Shown: positions 24,906 to 38,038, counted from the stretch's first letter. The stretch: 64,000 nt of DNA from Lustribacter sp965277075 (GCA_965277075.1 OZ255707.1:3410001-3474000), one strand, 5' to 3'. Notes: a model not told the origin generated them from the sequence alone. Made by a program: numbers and translations.

Positions 24906-25555
24906 AATGGGTTGGGGCAGCGGTGACGCTCGTCGCGTTATGCGGGGCACCCGCGGTCGCGCGCGCCGATTCGTTCGATCCGATTTCGTTCGGCGTGCAG
25001 GCCAGCACGCTTGGATTCGGCATATCGCTCGAGCGGCCGCTGCTTTTCAATCTCAGCGCGCGCGTCTCGACCGGCGCGCTCTCGACCGACGATCAGCAGA
25101 CGTACGGCGGGGCTCCGTGGACACGAACCCTTCACGAGTCGAACGTGCTGGTTGCCGCCGACTGGCGGCCCAATTCCGGACGCTATCGGCTCTCGGCCGG
25201 CTTACTCTTCGGGGGCGACTACACGAATTATGCCGTGCAGTCGGTCGACGGCACGACGTATACGATCAACCACAGCGTCTATCCGACCGCGCAGGCGGGT
25301 GTGGTGGGCGCGCAGGTTTCATACGGCCACCCTGCGATCTACGCCGGCGTCGGCGGCGGTACCGGAATCACGCGCGGCTTTGCGCTTTCGTTCGACGTGG
25401 GACTCGTGCTTCGCAACGGCTCGGTGACGACGTCGGCGACCGGGCCGCTGCAAAACGATCCGCGCTTTCGAGCCGATCTGCAGACGATCGCGTCGCAGTT
25501 CCAAACGCGATCCATTCAGCCGGTGATCGATCTGGGTCTCGTCTACCGTCCTTGA
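24902..25555 (+). CDS. Exported outer-membrane beta-barrel-like protein
   Basis: A 217-residue protein with a signal peptide (MKWVGAAVTLVALCGAPAVA-RA) followed by alternating amphipathic strands rich in Tyr, Gly, Ser and Thr, such as GFGISLERPLLFNLSARVST and YRLSAGLLFGGDYTNYAV. The C-terminus IQPVIDLGLVYRP ends in an aromatic strand as in OMPs. It resembles small OMP-fold proteins common in diderms. The ligand is unknown. It is coupled to folK (ATGA). Confidence 0.65.
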   Translation: MKWVGAAVTLVALCGAPAVARADSFDPISFGVQASTLGFGISLERPLLFNLSARVSTGALSTDDQQTYGGAPWTRTLHESNVLVAADWRPNSGRYRLSAGLLFGGDYTNYAVQSVDGTTYTINHSVYPTAQAGVVGAQVSYGHPAIYAGVGGGTGITRGFALSFDVGLVLRNGSVTTSATGPLQNDPRFRADLQTIASQFQTRSIQPVIDLGLVYRP

Positions 25556-25559
25556 GCGC

Positions 25560-26033
25560 TCACTCTTTTGCGAACTGGGGCGCCACGATCGCATGGCCGA
25601 CCAGCGGCACGAGACGCCACGGATCGATGCCGTGATCGTGAAATTTCTCGTCGACCGCGGCCGACCACGTCTGCGGCGGTGAATCCACCACGACGACCGA
25701 TCCTTCGACCAATTGCTCGAGCGCGCGCCACAGGTGCCGGACAATGAGGCAGCGCGTGAATTCGTTGAGTTGCGCGAACGGATCGGCGGCGAAGAGCTCC
25801 ATCCGCGTTTCTTGATCGCGGCGCCAGATCGCGAAGCTCACGAAGATGTCGCCGTGTTTTTCGCGCGGGCCGTCAAAGGCCGAGCGAATGCGATCTTCGA
25901 GCTGCGGCTGACGTCGCGGGATGGTCCGCTTCGTGACCGAAAGTGCTGTGTTCTTACGTTGCCGCATGATCTCGATGCCGACGATCACGATGATTGCCAG
26001 CGCGGCAATCGATGCGACCAGCAGTGCGAGCAT
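25560..26033 (-). CDS. Hypothetical membrane-anchored protein
   Basis: A 157-residue protein with one N-terminal membrane helix (LALLVASIAALAIIVIVGIEI) and a soluble basic then mixed domain (EDRIRSAFDGPREKHGDIFV; SVVVVDSPPQTWSAAVDEKF). The family is not recognised. It converges with the beta-barrel-like gene (4-nt gap). Confidence 0.55.
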   Translation of the reverse strand: MLALLVASIAALAIIVIVGIEIMRQRKNTALSVTKRTIPRRQPQLEDRIRSAFDGPREKHGDIFVSFAIWRRDQETRMELFAADPFAQLNEFTRCLIVRHLWRALEQLVEGSVVVVDSPPQTWSAAVDEKFHDHGIDPWRLVPLVGHAIVAPQFAKE

Positions 26034-26229
26034 GGCGAGCGCTACGCGGCGGTCGTTCGCTGGACCTCGGTCTCAAGGGAGCCCATGGTGAATCGTGCTG
26101 AGCAGCACATGCCGACTGTGACCGGCGTCCGAACGTCACGTTCGATCGGCCCTCGTTGTTGCTCGCTCCTCGACCCATTAACCCCGAGCGGCGGGACCGC
26201 TTTCTGAAGGCTCGAATGACGGCTATCCG
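26034..26229. other. Intergenic region before the accB-like gene
   Basis: 196 nt between divergent genes. I see a short inverted repeat AGCGG/CCGCT near 26190-26205 and no clear promoter, tRNA or conserved RNA. It must contain the promoters of the minus-strand anchored protein and of the acc genes. Confidence 0.3.
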
Positions 26230-26628
26230 ATGATCGACGAGACGATCGCGGAGCGCGTTCGGCCGCTGGCCGCAGCGTTCCACGCCGGCGGCTATGCGCG
26301 CTTGAACGTCCGTGACGGTGACTTCGAGCTTGAGTTCCGCCGTGCGCCGAGCCAGGCGCCGGTCGTCCCGGCCGACATTCGGAATGACGTTCTCGAGTCG
26401 CGTTCGAATGACGCCGTCCGCGCCGACGTCGTCGGCATCGTGCGCTTCATGCACCCGCCGTTGACCGAGGGCATGCTGCTCGAGAGCGATCGCGAAGTTG
26501 CCTTTGTGGAAACCCTCGGTATCCGCAACAGCGTTCGAACGCGCAGCGCCGGCCGCGTCGCCGCGGTTTACGTCACCGACGGCCAGCCGGTCGAATACGG
26601 TCAACCCCTCTTCGCGATCGAACACTAG
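26230..26628 (+). CDS. AccB-like biotin/lipoyl-domain protein lacking the biotinyl lysine
   Basis: A 132-residue protein arranged like a biotin carboxyl carrier protein: a helical N-terminal region, a short linker and a C-terminal biotinyl-fold domain ending VYVTDGQPVEYGQPLFAIEH, almost identical in pattern to BCCP ends. The biotinylation site is gone: the expected E-A-M-K reads E-T-L-G (residues 94-97), with Gly97 in place of Lys. It cannot carry biotin there. It sits 3 nt upstream of accC. Plant BADC proteins, which inhibit acetyl-CoA carboxylase, have the same type of loss; a regulatory or structural role is inferred. Confidence 0.75.
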   Translation: MIDETIAERVRPLAAAFHAGGYARLNVRDGDFELEFRRAPSQAPVVPADIRNDVLESRSNDAVRADVVGIVRFMHPPLTEGMLLESDREVAFVETLGIRNSVRTRSAGRVAAVYVTDGQPVEYGQPLFAIEH

Positions 26629-26631
26629 CGC

Positions 26632-27986
<1,355 letters not shown>

Positions 27987-27990
<4 letters not shown>

Positions 27991-28139
27991 GCGTACCGAG
28001 CGAGTCGAAGCGCAGCGGAGAAGAGCCGAGGACGCTGAGCGTACCGAGCGAGTCGAAGCGCAGCGGAGAAAAGCCGAGGACGCTGAGCGTACCGAGCGAG
28101 TCGAAGCGCAGCGGAGAAGAGCCGAGGACGCTCCTATGA
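27987..28139 (+). repeat. Three 48-bp tandem repeats encoding a 50-residue bridging ORF between accC and nusB
   Basis: The repeat units cover 27989-28132 and are nearly identical. ATG 27987 overlaps the accC stop (ATGA). The frame encodes three 16-residue units (SVPSESKRSGEEPRTL type), and its TGA overlaps the nusB ATG 28136 (ATGA). The period is a multiple of three, so unit gain or loss keeps the frame. The units share GAGTCGAAGC-type sequence with other dispersed bacterial repeats. Whether the peptide is made is unknown. Confidence 0.6.
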
Positions 28140-28550
28140 CGACGGGTGGTTCGCGTCGGCATGCTCGTGAACTCGCGCTGCAGACGCTTTACGGGACCGA
28201 GGTCGGACATCGCGCGCCCGAAGACGTGCTCGGCGAGACGACGGCGCGACTCGATGCGGCCGACGGTCGCGCGTTCGTGAAAGACCTCGTGTTCGGAACG
28301 CTGGAATACGCCGACGAAAGTGACGCGCTCATCGCGCCGCTCCTGGACGGTTGGACGATCGAGCGCCTTCCGACGATCGACCGGATCGTGCTGCGCATGG
28401 GCATTTTCGAACTGCAACATCGCGTCGGGACGCCGGTGCCGGTCGTCATCAACGAGGCGGTCGAGCTCGCGAAAAAGTTCTCGACCGAAGATTCCGGACG
28501 TTTCGTCAACGGCGTGCTCTCGCGCGCTGCGTCGCACGCGGAGCCGGGCG

Positions 28551-28561
<11 letters not shown>
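28136..28561 (+). CDS. nusB: Transcription antitermination protein NusB
   Basis: A 141-residue all-helical protein that with NusE (S10) binds boxA in rRNA antitermination. It shows SRRHARELALQTLYGTEVG, then ERLPTIDRIVLRMGIFEL and VVINEAVELAKKFSTEDSGR with FVNGVLSRA, the classic NusB pattern. ATG 28136 gives the family start; the frame is open upstream through the tandem repeat but has no start codon there. Confidence 0.93.
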
Positions 28562-30724
<2,163 letters not shown>

Positions 30725-30728
<4 letters not shown>

Positions 30729-32164
30729 GCGTCACGCCGGCGTCGCGCACACCGATCATCACACCGAGCCGTCTCGGCCGGTACCTTGAAAAGAAGTTCA
30801 CCGACGACCGGCACCTGCAGTACGTCGGCGTGCAAGGTGAGATTTCGAACCTGCGCATGCAGCCGAACGGCAACACCTACTTTTCGCTGAAAGATCGCGA
30901 CGCGGTCCTCAAGTGTGTTGCATTCGCCGAACGCGCCGCAACATTTCCGGCGCTCGAGAACGGTGCCGACGTGATCGCGTACGGCGAAGTAAGAACGTAC
31001 ATTCGCGATTCGACGTATCAACTCGTCGCGGCGAAACTCGAGTTGACCGGCGTCGGCGCCTTGCATGCCCGGGTCGAAGAACTCTCGCGCAAATTGCAGC
31101 GCGAGGGGCTCTTCGCCGACGGACGCAAACGCGCGCTGCCGCGATTTCCCTTTCGCGTCGCACTCGTCGGTTCGCCGAGCGGTGACGGCACGCGCGATTT
31201 CGTGACGCAGGCACGCGAACGTGCGCCGCAGGTTGCGTTGCGGCTGTTCGAGTCGCCGGTGAACGGGGTTGCGGCGGTGCCGGACATCGTTCGCGCGATC
31301 GGGGCGGCCGACGCATCACGTGCGGACCTGCTGGTTATCGTGCGTGGCGGCGGCTCCTACGAGGATCTCTTGGGGTTCAACGACGAACGCGTCGTGCGCG
31401 CGATCGCCGCGTGCGCGACGCCGACGGTCGCGGCAATCGGACACGAGCGCGACCAACCACTGATCGAGCTCGTCGCAGACATGCGTGCGTCGACCCCGTC
31501 GAAAGCGGCTCAAACGGTGCTGCCGAAACGCGACGACCTGTTGCGCGTTCTCGCCGAACGAACCGGATCGGTGCAGCGCGCCTTATCGCTGCGGCTCGAA
31601 CGCGCACGCCGCGCGCTCGACCGGATCGAATACCGTTCGCCGGTCGCCGATCCGGCGCGATTGTTGCAGGCGCGGCGGCAGTCCGTCGACTCGTTGCGCG
31701 GCGCGCTCGACTCAGCGTTCGAGCGTTGCGTTACCCGTGCCCGAGCCCGAATGACGCCGCTCGAACGGCAGCTCGCGAAGCGTTCCCCGGGCGCGATGCT
31801 CGAGCAGCGTCGCGGTCGCGTCGCGGCCTTGCGCGACGCGCTGCAACGCCGCTCCGCCGATCTCGTCCCGCGGCGACGGCTGCGAATCGGGACGCTCGCG
31901 GACGCGATCCTCGCCGCGGCGCGGCGCAACGTCACGCGCGACCGGGCCGACCTGACGACGCAAAATGCCGCGTTCGAGGCGCACAACCCGCATGCGTTGT
32001 TGCAGCGGGGGTACGCGATCGTCAGTATGAACGGACGCGTGCTAACCGATCCGGCCGCGGCGCCGCCGGGTACGTCGATTCGAGCGCAACTCGCTCGCGG
32101 AACCCTTCGCGCGCGCGTCGAACGCGAAGACGCTAATGGCGGAGAACAAATCACGCTCTTTTGA
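30725..32164 (+). CDS. xseA: Exodeoxyribonuclease VII large subunit
   Basis: A 479-residue subunit with the OB-fold domain (VGVQGEISNLRMQPNGNTYF, SLKDRDAVLKCVAF), the catalytic domain (VALVGSPSGDGTRDFVTQAR; LLVIVRGGGSYEDLLGFNDE; VAAIGHERDQPLIELVADMR; ASTPSKAAQTV) and a long coiled-coil arm. It degrades single-stranded DNA with XseB. The GTG start overlaps the PBP1A stop. Confidence 0.95.
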
Positions 32165-32384
32165 AGCATCGCTGGATCGGCTCTCGGCGATCGTCAAAGA
32201 GCTGGAAGGCGAAGGTGTCGAGCTGGAACGCTCCGTCGAGTTGTTCCGCGAAGGCCGGACCCTCGTGGTGCACTGTGAAGCGCTGCTCAAGAGTGCGGAA
32301 GAAACGTTGCGCTCCGCCGACGGACCGACGGCCGCGCCCGCTACGCCGGCGCGCGTTCCGGTAGACGACGAACAGCCGTTTTAA
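32136..32384 (+). CDS. xseB: Exodeoxyribonuclease VII small subunit
   Basis: The 82-residue helical subunit has the typical FEASLDRLSAIVKELEGEGV, then LERSVELFREGRTLVVHCEA. It overlaps xseA by 29 nt, as is common for this pair. XseB binds the XseA coiled coil. Confidence 0.93.
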   Translation: MAENKSRSFEASLDRLSAIVKELEGEGVELERSVELFREGRTLVVHCEALLKSAEETLRSADGPTAAPATPARVPVDDEQPF

Positions 32385-32460
32385 CGTTTTCCGGAGTGTT
32401 CGGAGACGGACTAATTTTCGGTCGACGTTTGCGTCGGCGTGGGCGTGAGGAACGAAATCG

Positions 32461-32757
32461 TTATGCGGGCTCGATCGAGGTGCGCAAGAGCGTTCCGCTG
32501 GCGCTGACGACTTCGTCGTGTAACCGCGCGGCGTAGAGTTCGGCCCGTTCCAAACTCGTCGTGGCCACGACGCCCCGGCCGAAGAAGTCGATCTCCTTCG
32601 CTTTGAGTTCGGCGTCGCGCAGGCCGGTACCGACGATGCGCATCAGCCCAAATGCCACGTCGTCGAACGTGTGGCAGTCACAATTGTGCACGACGACATG
32701 ATAGAGCGGCATCGGCTGCCGCCGGATCATCGTCTCGTCGTCGACCTGCGTGCGCAT
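32461..32757 (-). CDS. clpS: ClpS-like Clp protease adaptor
   Basis: A 98-residue protein with a ClpS fold: YHVVVHNCDCHTFDDVAFGL, LMRIVGTGLRDAELKAKEI, GRGVVATTSLERAELYAARL. ClpS delivers N-degron proteins to ClpA or ClpC. The substrate pocket looks altered. The usual N-D-D is N-C-D, and the second-site His (VHxxG in typical members) is replaced (EIDFFG), so N-degron recognition may differ. The dioxygenase gene lies 6 nt upstream on the same strand. Confidence 0.8.
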   Translation of the reverse strand: MRTQVDDETMIRRQPMPLYHVVVHNCDCHTFDDVAFGLMRIVGTGLRDAELKAKEIDFFGRGVVATTSLERAELYAARLHDEVVSASGTLLRTSIEPA

Positions 32758-32763
32758 GTGCGA

Positions 32764-33567
32764 CTATCCGAAGCGGAAGCCCGACGTCGCGGCGCCCATG
32801 ATCGTTTCGTGATAAACGCGCGTCGCCGGCTCGTCCCGCGCCGCGCCGGCGGCGACCATCAGCGGCAGCAGATGCTCTTCGCGCGGATGGGAAAAACGCG
32901 CCCCCGGAGCCGACGACCACGCGGCGAGCAGTGCGTCGCGGTCACGCGGCTCGCCCGTGAGCGTCGCGTTGAGCCAGGCGTCGAACGGCTCGGCGAGCGC
33001 GAGGTCCGCGCCGCCGAAGATGGCGCGCAGATTGTGAAAACTCATACCGCTGCCGACGATCAGGATGCCTTCGCGACGAAGCGGCGTCAGCGCGCGCCCG
33101 AGCGCAAGATGTTGCGACGGATCGAGGCCCGCGACGAGGGAGAGCGGCACGATCGGGACCGTCGCGTCCGGCGCGATCAGCATGAACGGGACGAAGACGC
33201 CGTGGTCGTATCCGCGCTCCCGTTCGACGGCCGTCGCAACGCCGGCATCGCGAAGGAGCTCGCGCACGCGTTCCGCGACGTCCGGCGACCCGGGCGCCGG
33301 ATACTGAAGTTCGTACGTGTGCGGGGGAAAGCCGGTGTAATCGTAGAGCATCGAATAATCCGGCCGCGCGACGACCGTCGGGACCGGCTCTTCCCAGTGC
33401 CCGGAGACCACGACGATCGCACGCGGCGTCGCGCCGACGCCGGCGAGCAACCCTTCCAAAAACGTCGTCAGTCCGGTCAGTTCGGCCGCGCGTTCCGGCA
33501 GAAACGGCCACGGACCACCGCCGTGCGGAATGTAGAACGTCGGCATCCGCCACGCGTTGTTCGTCAC
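32764..33567 (-). CDS. LigB-family extradiol dioxygenase (DOPA-dioxygenase type)
   Basis: About 267 residues. MPTFYIPHGGGPWPF carries the first metal His, AIVVVSGHWEEPVPTV the second, GYDHGVFVPFMLIAPDATVP the third, and VGSGMSFHNLRAI the fourth motif, as in class III ring-cleaving enzymes of the YgiD/4,5-DOPA dioxygenase type. The substrate in this organism is unknown. GTG 33567 is used; ATG 33546 (MPTFYIP) is an alternative. It is divergent from tlyA. Confidence 0.85.
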   Translation of the reverse strand: MTNNAWRMPTFYIPHGGGPWPFLPERAAELTGLTTFLEGLLAGVGATPRAIVVVSGHWEEPVPTVVARPDYSMLYDYTGFPPHTYELQYPAPGSPDVAERVRELLRDAGVATAVERERGYDHGVFVPFMLIAPDATVPIVPLSLVAGLDPSQHLALGRALTPLRREGILIVGSGMSFHNLRAIFGGADLALAEPFDAWLNATLTGEPRDRDALLAAWSSAPGARFSHPREEHLLPLMVAAGAARDEPATRVYHETIMGAATSGFRFG

Positions 33568-33643
33568 GACGGCCACGACAGCGTCGAACCACGCCGAGGA
33601 TGCGCCCGGAATCGCTCCGGTCGTGCCGAAGGCCACCGCGACC

Positions 33644-34447
33644 GTGTATTCTCGCTCGGGCGCGCGTTTGGACGATGTTGTCGCCACTCAAACCGGACTG
33701 ACGCGCTCACAGGCGCGCGGCTTGATCTTGGCCGGCCGCGTTCGCGTCGACGGCGAGCCGCGCACCAAGCCGGGCGCCGCGGTGCGCACCGGCGCCGCCG
33801 TCGCGGTCGCGACGCCGCCGCGCTACGTCAGCCGCGGCGGCGAGAAGCTGGAAGGCGCGTTCGAGGCATTTGCCCTCGACCCGGCCGGCTGCGAGGCGCT
33901 CGACGTCGGCGCGTCGACCGGCGGCTTCACCGACGCGCTACTCGCGCACGGTGCGCGTTCGGTCGTCGCGCTCGATGTCGGCTACGGTCAGCTCGCCTGG
34001 AAGCTGCGCGAAGACCCGCGTGTGACGGCGATCGAGCGGACGAATTTTCGGCTCGTCCCGGACGACGCGTTTCCGGCCGGCTTCGACCTGATCGTCATTG
34101 ACGCGTCGTTCATCTCCTTGCGAACGATCGTAGCGCGCGCAGTGATGTTTCTACGTGAGCCCGGAACGATCGTCGCCCTCGTGAAACCGCAGTTTGAAGC
34201 CGGCCGCGAACGTTTAGGTTCGGGCGGCGTCGTTCGCGATCCGGCGGTGCATCGGGCGATTCTACGCGAAACGCGAGACGCGCTCGAGTCGCTCGGCCTG
34301 CACGCGGTCGACGTTTGCCGGTCGCCGCTGCGCGGTCCGGCCGGCAACGTCGAGTTCTTTTTCCGTATTGAACGGCCGGGGACGTCGATCGACGACGCGC
34401 GTATCGATGCGACCGTCGATGAGCCGCCGCCCGAAGGAAACCCATGA
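33644..34447 (+). CDS. tlyA: TlyA-family rRNA (cytidine-2'-O)-methyltransferase
   Basis: An S4 domain (TRSQARGLILAGRVRVDGEP) followed by the KDKE-type methyltransferase fold (PPRYVSRGGEKLEGAFEAF; ALDVGASTGGFTDALLAHGA; SAM loop). DLIVIDASFISLRTI and ALVKPQFEAGRERLGSGGVV are typical TlyA segments. Family members 2'-O-methylate rRNA; some are called haemolysins. GTG 33644 is chosen; GTG 33623 is also possible. The stop overlaps nadK (ATGA). Confidence 0.88.
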   Translation: MYSRSGARLDDVVATQTGLTRSQARGLILAGRVRVDGEPRTKPGAAVRTGAAVAVATPPRYVSRGGEKLEGAFEAFALDPAGCEALDVGASTGGFTDALLAHGARSVVALDVGYGQLAWKLREDPRVTAIERTNFRLVPDDAFPAGFDLIVIDASFISLRTIVARAVMFLREPGTIVALVKPQFEAGRERLGSGGVVRDPAVHRAILRETRDALESLGLHAVDVCRSPLRGPAGNVEFFFRIERPGTSIDDARIDATVDEPPPEGNP

Positions 34448-35289
34448 AGACGATCGCGCTTTCGGTCAATATCGGGCGCCCGAATGCGCGCGAGATCGCG
34501 ACGACGATCGCGCAAATGGCACGCGAGGCCGGCCTCGCGGTCGCGATTGCCGACAACGTCGATCCGCTCGGCATCGAAAGCCCGGGCGTCTATCTCGAAT
34601 CGGCCGAAATGATCGTTACGATCGGCGGCGACGGGACGTTGTTGCGCGGCGTTCGCCTCGCGGTGCCACTCGACGTGCCGATTCTCGGCGTCAACACCGG
34701 GCGGCTCGGCTTCCTCACCGAGGTCGAGACCGAAAACGGCAGCCTCGACGTCTTGCGTCGTGTCTTTACCGGCGATTTCGAAGTCGAAGAACGCGTAGCG
34801 CTGCAGGTTTCCGTCAACGGCATCGGTGCGCACTTCGCGCTCAACGACGTCGTCGTTCGGCGCGGTGCTCAGGCGCGTATGGCACCCTTCGGACTCTCGC
34901 TCGACGGCGAATTGATCGCGCAGATTCCCTCGGACGGCATCGTCGTCTCCACACCGACCGGATCGACCGCCTATTTTCTCTCGGCCGGAGGGCCGATCAT
35001 CTCGCCCGACGTCGATGCGTTCGGCGTCATCGCGCTCTTACCGCATACCCTCTTCGCACGCCCGCTGCTCTTGCCGACCACGGCGACGATCGAGATTTCG
35101 TGCGACTCCGAGATCGTGCACGCAAATCTCGAAACGGACGGCACGTTCGTTGCCGATCTCTCATCGGGCGACAAGGTGACGGTCATTCGCGGCGCGCGCA
35201 GCGTCAAGTTTGCGCGCACACGCCCGCGCGCGTTTTTCGCGCGGCTTGAAGAGAAGTTGCAGTGGGGCGTCCCGATCAAACAGGGATGA
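34444..35289 (+). CDS. nadK: NAD kinase
   Basis: A 281-residue enzyme making NADP from NAD. The catalytic TIGGDGTLLRG motif is at about residues 60-70; NTGRLGFLTEV, FALNDVVVRRG and STPTGSTAYFLSAGGPI (NAD-binding) follow. It lies in a tlyA-nadK-recN run, an order found in many bacteria. Confidence 0.95.
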   Translation: MKTIALSVNIGRPNAREIATTIAQMAREAGLAVAIADNVDPLGIESPGVYLESAEMIVTIGGDGTLLRGVRLAVPLDVPILGVNTGRLGFLTEVETENGSLDVLRRVFTGDFEVEERVALQVSVNGIGAHFALNDVVVRRGAQARMAPFGLSLDGELIAQIPSDGIVVSTPTGSTAYFLSAGGPIISPDVDAFGVIALLPHTLFARPLLLPTTATIEISCDSEIVHANLETDGTFVADLSSGDKVTVIRGARSVKFARTRPRAFFARLEEKLQWGVPIKQG

Positions 35290-36956
35290 ATCGCTTATTG
35301 CGCCTCACGATCGAGGGCGTCGGCTTGATCGAGCGTGCCGAGGTCGCGTTCGGTGAGGGCTTCACGGCGTTCACCGGCGAGACGGGCTCCGGCAAATCGA
35401 TGTTGCTGGGCGCACTCGACGCCGCGCTCGGTGGCCGGATCGAGCGCGAGATGGTGCATGGCGAACGCGCGCGCGTGAGCCTCGAGCTCGCGCCTGGCGA
35501 TGTGTTACGGGCAGCGCTCGCCGACGCCGGAATCGAGCTCGACGCCGACGACGACGTCGTGATCGTCCGCGAAATGAGCGCCGGCCGATCGTACGCGCGG
35601 ATCAACGGCATCGCCGTCGGCGCCGGTCAACTTCGTGGATTCGGCGCGCAGATCGTCGACGCGATCGGTCAGGGTGAAGCACAACGGCTACTCGAGCCCG
35701 GCTTCGCGCGTGACGCGCTCGACGCGTTCGGGGGCGACGCCGCGCTGTCGGCACGCCAACGCCTGCGTACCGCCCACGACGAACGGCGCGCGCTGCGCGT
35801 CGAGCGCGACGCGTTGCGGTCGGGCGCGGAACGGGCAGTGGCCGAGCGGGAGTTCGCGCGCTTTGCACGCGACGAGATCGACGCGGCCGCGGCCGCCGGC
35901 GACGAAGACGTGCTGTTGCGCGAACGCCGCGACGTCCTGGCTAACGCCGAAGCGATCGCGACCGCGCTGGCACAGGCGCGCGCCGCGCTCGAAGATGACA
36001 ACGGCGCGGTGGACGCGCTCGGCGTCGCCGCGCACGCACTCGCTGCGCTCGCGCGCTACGGCCGCGGGTTCGCGCCGCTGGCGGAAGCGGCCGCCGCCGT
36101 GCAAGCCGAGGCGACCGATCTCGGCGCCGCGATCGCACGCGCGATCGACGATGTCGAACGCGATCCGCTCGAGTTGGAGAACGTTGTGGGACGGCTCGAC
36201 GCGCTCGATGCGCTCAAGCGGAAATACGGCGGATCGCTCGACGCTGTCGCCGCTTCACGCGCGCGCTATGCCGCCATCCTCGACGACGATGTGGGCCGCG
36301 ACGAACGCTTCGCCGAGCTCGAGGCGCGCATCGCACGGCTCGACGCGGCGATCGATCGCGACGCTGACGCGCTTCACGCCGCGCGCGTCGCGGCAGCACG
36401 TGCGTGTGAGGGGCGCGTCGCGAGCGAACTGCAGTTGTTGGCGATGCCGGCCGCGCGCTTCACCGTTACGGTCGAGCGGCTCGATGAAATCACGGCGCAC
36501 GGACGCGATCGCGTCGAATTTCGGTTTTCGGCGAACCCCGGCGAACCGGAACGGCCGCTCGCGCGCATCGCGTCGGGCGGCGAGCGTTCGCGGGTGCTGC
36601 TGGCGCTCGTCGTTGCGCTTGCCGACGAGCACGGCGCGCGCGCGTTCGTGTTCGACGAGATCGACGCGGGCGTTGGTGGTGCTGCGGCGGCGGCGGTCGG
36701 AGCGCGCTTGCAACGGCTCTCCACGTTCGCGCAGGTCGTGTGCGTCACGCACTTGGCGCAGATCGCGTCGTACGCGCAGCGGCATTACGCGCTGCGCAAA
36801 CGTGACGACGGCGCGGTGACGACGATCGATGTCGTGCCGTTGCAGGCCGAGGACGACCGGTTGGCGGAGATCGCGCGAATGCTCTCCGGTGAGACGACGG
36901 GAATTTCGCTCGAACACGCGGCAACGCTGGTCGCATCGACGCGCAGCGCTCGATGA
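35286..36956 (+). CDS. recN: DNA repair protein RecN
   Basis: An SMC-like ATPase (556 residues) for double-strand break repair. The N-terminal Walker A FTGETGSGKSMLLGALDAAL and the C-terminal signature IASGGERSRVLLALVVALAD with FDEIDAGVGGAAAAAVG (Walker B) flank a long, Ala/Arg-rich coiled coil. TFAQVVCVTHLAQIASYA carries the H-loop. ATG 35286 overlaps the nadK stop. No LexA-type box was seen directly upstream. Confidence 0.95.
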   Translation: MNRLLRLTIEGVGLIERAEVAFGEGFTAFTGETGSGKSMLLGALDAALGGRIEREMVHGERARVSLELAPGDVLRAALADAGIELDADDDVVIVREMSAGRSYARINGIAVGAGQLRGFGAQIVDAIGQGEAQRLLEPGFARDALDAFGGDAALSARQRLRTAHDERRALRVERDALRSGAERAVAEREFARFARDEIDAAAAAGDEDVLLRERRDVLANAEAIATALAQARAALEDDNGAVDALGVAAHALAALARYGRGFAPLAEAAAAVQAEATDLGAAIARAIDDVERDPLELENVVGRLDALDALKRKYGGSLDAVAASRARYAAILDDDVGRDERFAELEARIARLDAAIDRDADALHAARVAAARACEGRVASELQLLAMPAARFTVTVERLDEITAHGRDRVEFRFSANPGEPERPLARIASGGERSRVLLALVVALADEHGARAFVFDEIDAGVGGAAAAAVGARLQRLSTFAQVVCVTHLAQIASYAQRHYALRKRDDGAVTTIDVVPLQAEDDRLAEIARMLSGETTGISLEHAATLVASTRSAR

Positions 36957-38038
36957 CGCGCGTGCTCCTCGCCGTTTCGGCGGGCGGCCACGCGATGCGT
37001 CGCACCGTTTCGGAAACGATCGTTGCCGCACGCGACCGCTACACGATTCGTGCGCTCGCGCCGGATCGCGAAGCACAGACGATTCGTCCGCTCGGCGTCC
37101 CGGTCGAATCATGGAAGCCGGCCGGCCTCTTTAACGTGTTGCGGTCGATCGGCGCGTTGCGCCGCACCGTCGAACGCTACGACCCCGAAGTCGTGTACGC
37201 GTTCGGCTGGACTGCCGGCGCGGTCGCGCTCGGGGCGCTTCCCGCGCGTTACGCATCACGGACGATCGTGTTTCTCCAAGATCCGATCCGCGACGGCGAG
37301 ATGCCCAAACCGTTTCTCGAAAAGCGGCTCCCCGAATTGCTTGCGCGCCCAGCGGAGATCGTCGTTGCGTATGAGAAACTGCGGCGTGGGCTGATCGCGG
37401 GCTTCAACGTTGCCGAGGAACGCATCACGCTCGAGGTGCCCGGCGTCGAACCGCTCACGCCGCCCAATCTCGAGCGGGCCCCCGGGCGTCCCGGCCCGAT
37501 CATCGGCTACGTCGGCGCGCTCGATGCGGAACGCGCGTGGGAAGTCGCGATCGATGCGCTCGTGAGCTTGCTGCCGGCGCATCCGGCGGCACGGCTGTGG
37601 TTTGCCAACGGAGGGCGCGTGACGCCGCTCGTGCGGCAACACGCGCGCACCGTCCGCGCGCTCAACGCGATCACGTTCTACGACGATCTGCCGACGTCCG
37701 AGCTCTTCGCGGGCATCGACCTGCTCGTCACGCCGCGGATGCGTGACGGCTTGCCGTATGCGCCGCTCGAGGCGCTCGTGAGCGGCATCCCGTTCGTTGC
37801 CTCCAACAACGACGGCATGAGCGACGTGCTTGCCCCGTATTCCGGTTATCTCGTGCCGGACGACGCCGCCGGCATCGCGGCCGGCATCGAGGGCACGTGG
37901 AACGCGATTGACGGCGCGTGGGAAAAAGCGGCTGGTCAACGCGCCGCTGCGGTCGCCGCGTTCGACGCGGACGCCGCCTTCACGCGTTTGTTCGATCGCT
38001 GGGATGCCGTTGCGTTACGGAAGCTTGTGGATCTTTAG
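36953..38038 (+). CDS. Glycosyltransferase family 4-like protein
   Basis: A 361-residue GT-B protein with an N-terminal VLLAVSAGGHAMRRTVSETI and a C-terminal domain with IIGYVGALDAERAWEVAIDA and LVTPRMRDGLPYAPLEALVS (EX7E-like). The acceptor is unknown. It is coupled to recN (ATGA). Its 3' end overlaps the convergent pyk gene by 24 bp. Confidence 0.8.
   Translation: MTRVLLAVSAGGHAMRRTVSETIVAARDRYTIRALAPDREAQTIRPLGVPVESWKPAGLFNVLRSIGALRRTVERYDPEVVYAFGWTAGAVALGALPARYASRTIVFLQDPIRDGEMPKPFLEKRLPELLARPAEIVVAYEKLRRGLIAGFNVAEERITLEVPGVEPLTPPNLERAPGRPGPIIGYVGALDAERAWEVAIDALVSLLPAHPAARLWFANGGRVTPLVRQHARTVRALNAITFYDDLPTSELFAGIDLLVTPRMRDGLPYAPLEALVSGIPFVASNNDGMSDVLAPYSGYLVPDDAAGIAAGIEGTWNAIDGAWEKAAGQRAAAVAAFDADAAFTRLFDRWDAVALRKLVDL

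Noticed and set aside
32671..34101. A 476-codon plus-strand frame over clpS, the dioxygenase and tlyA
   Set aside because: Antisense or out-of-frame translation of three well-supported genes; extremely Arg-rich.
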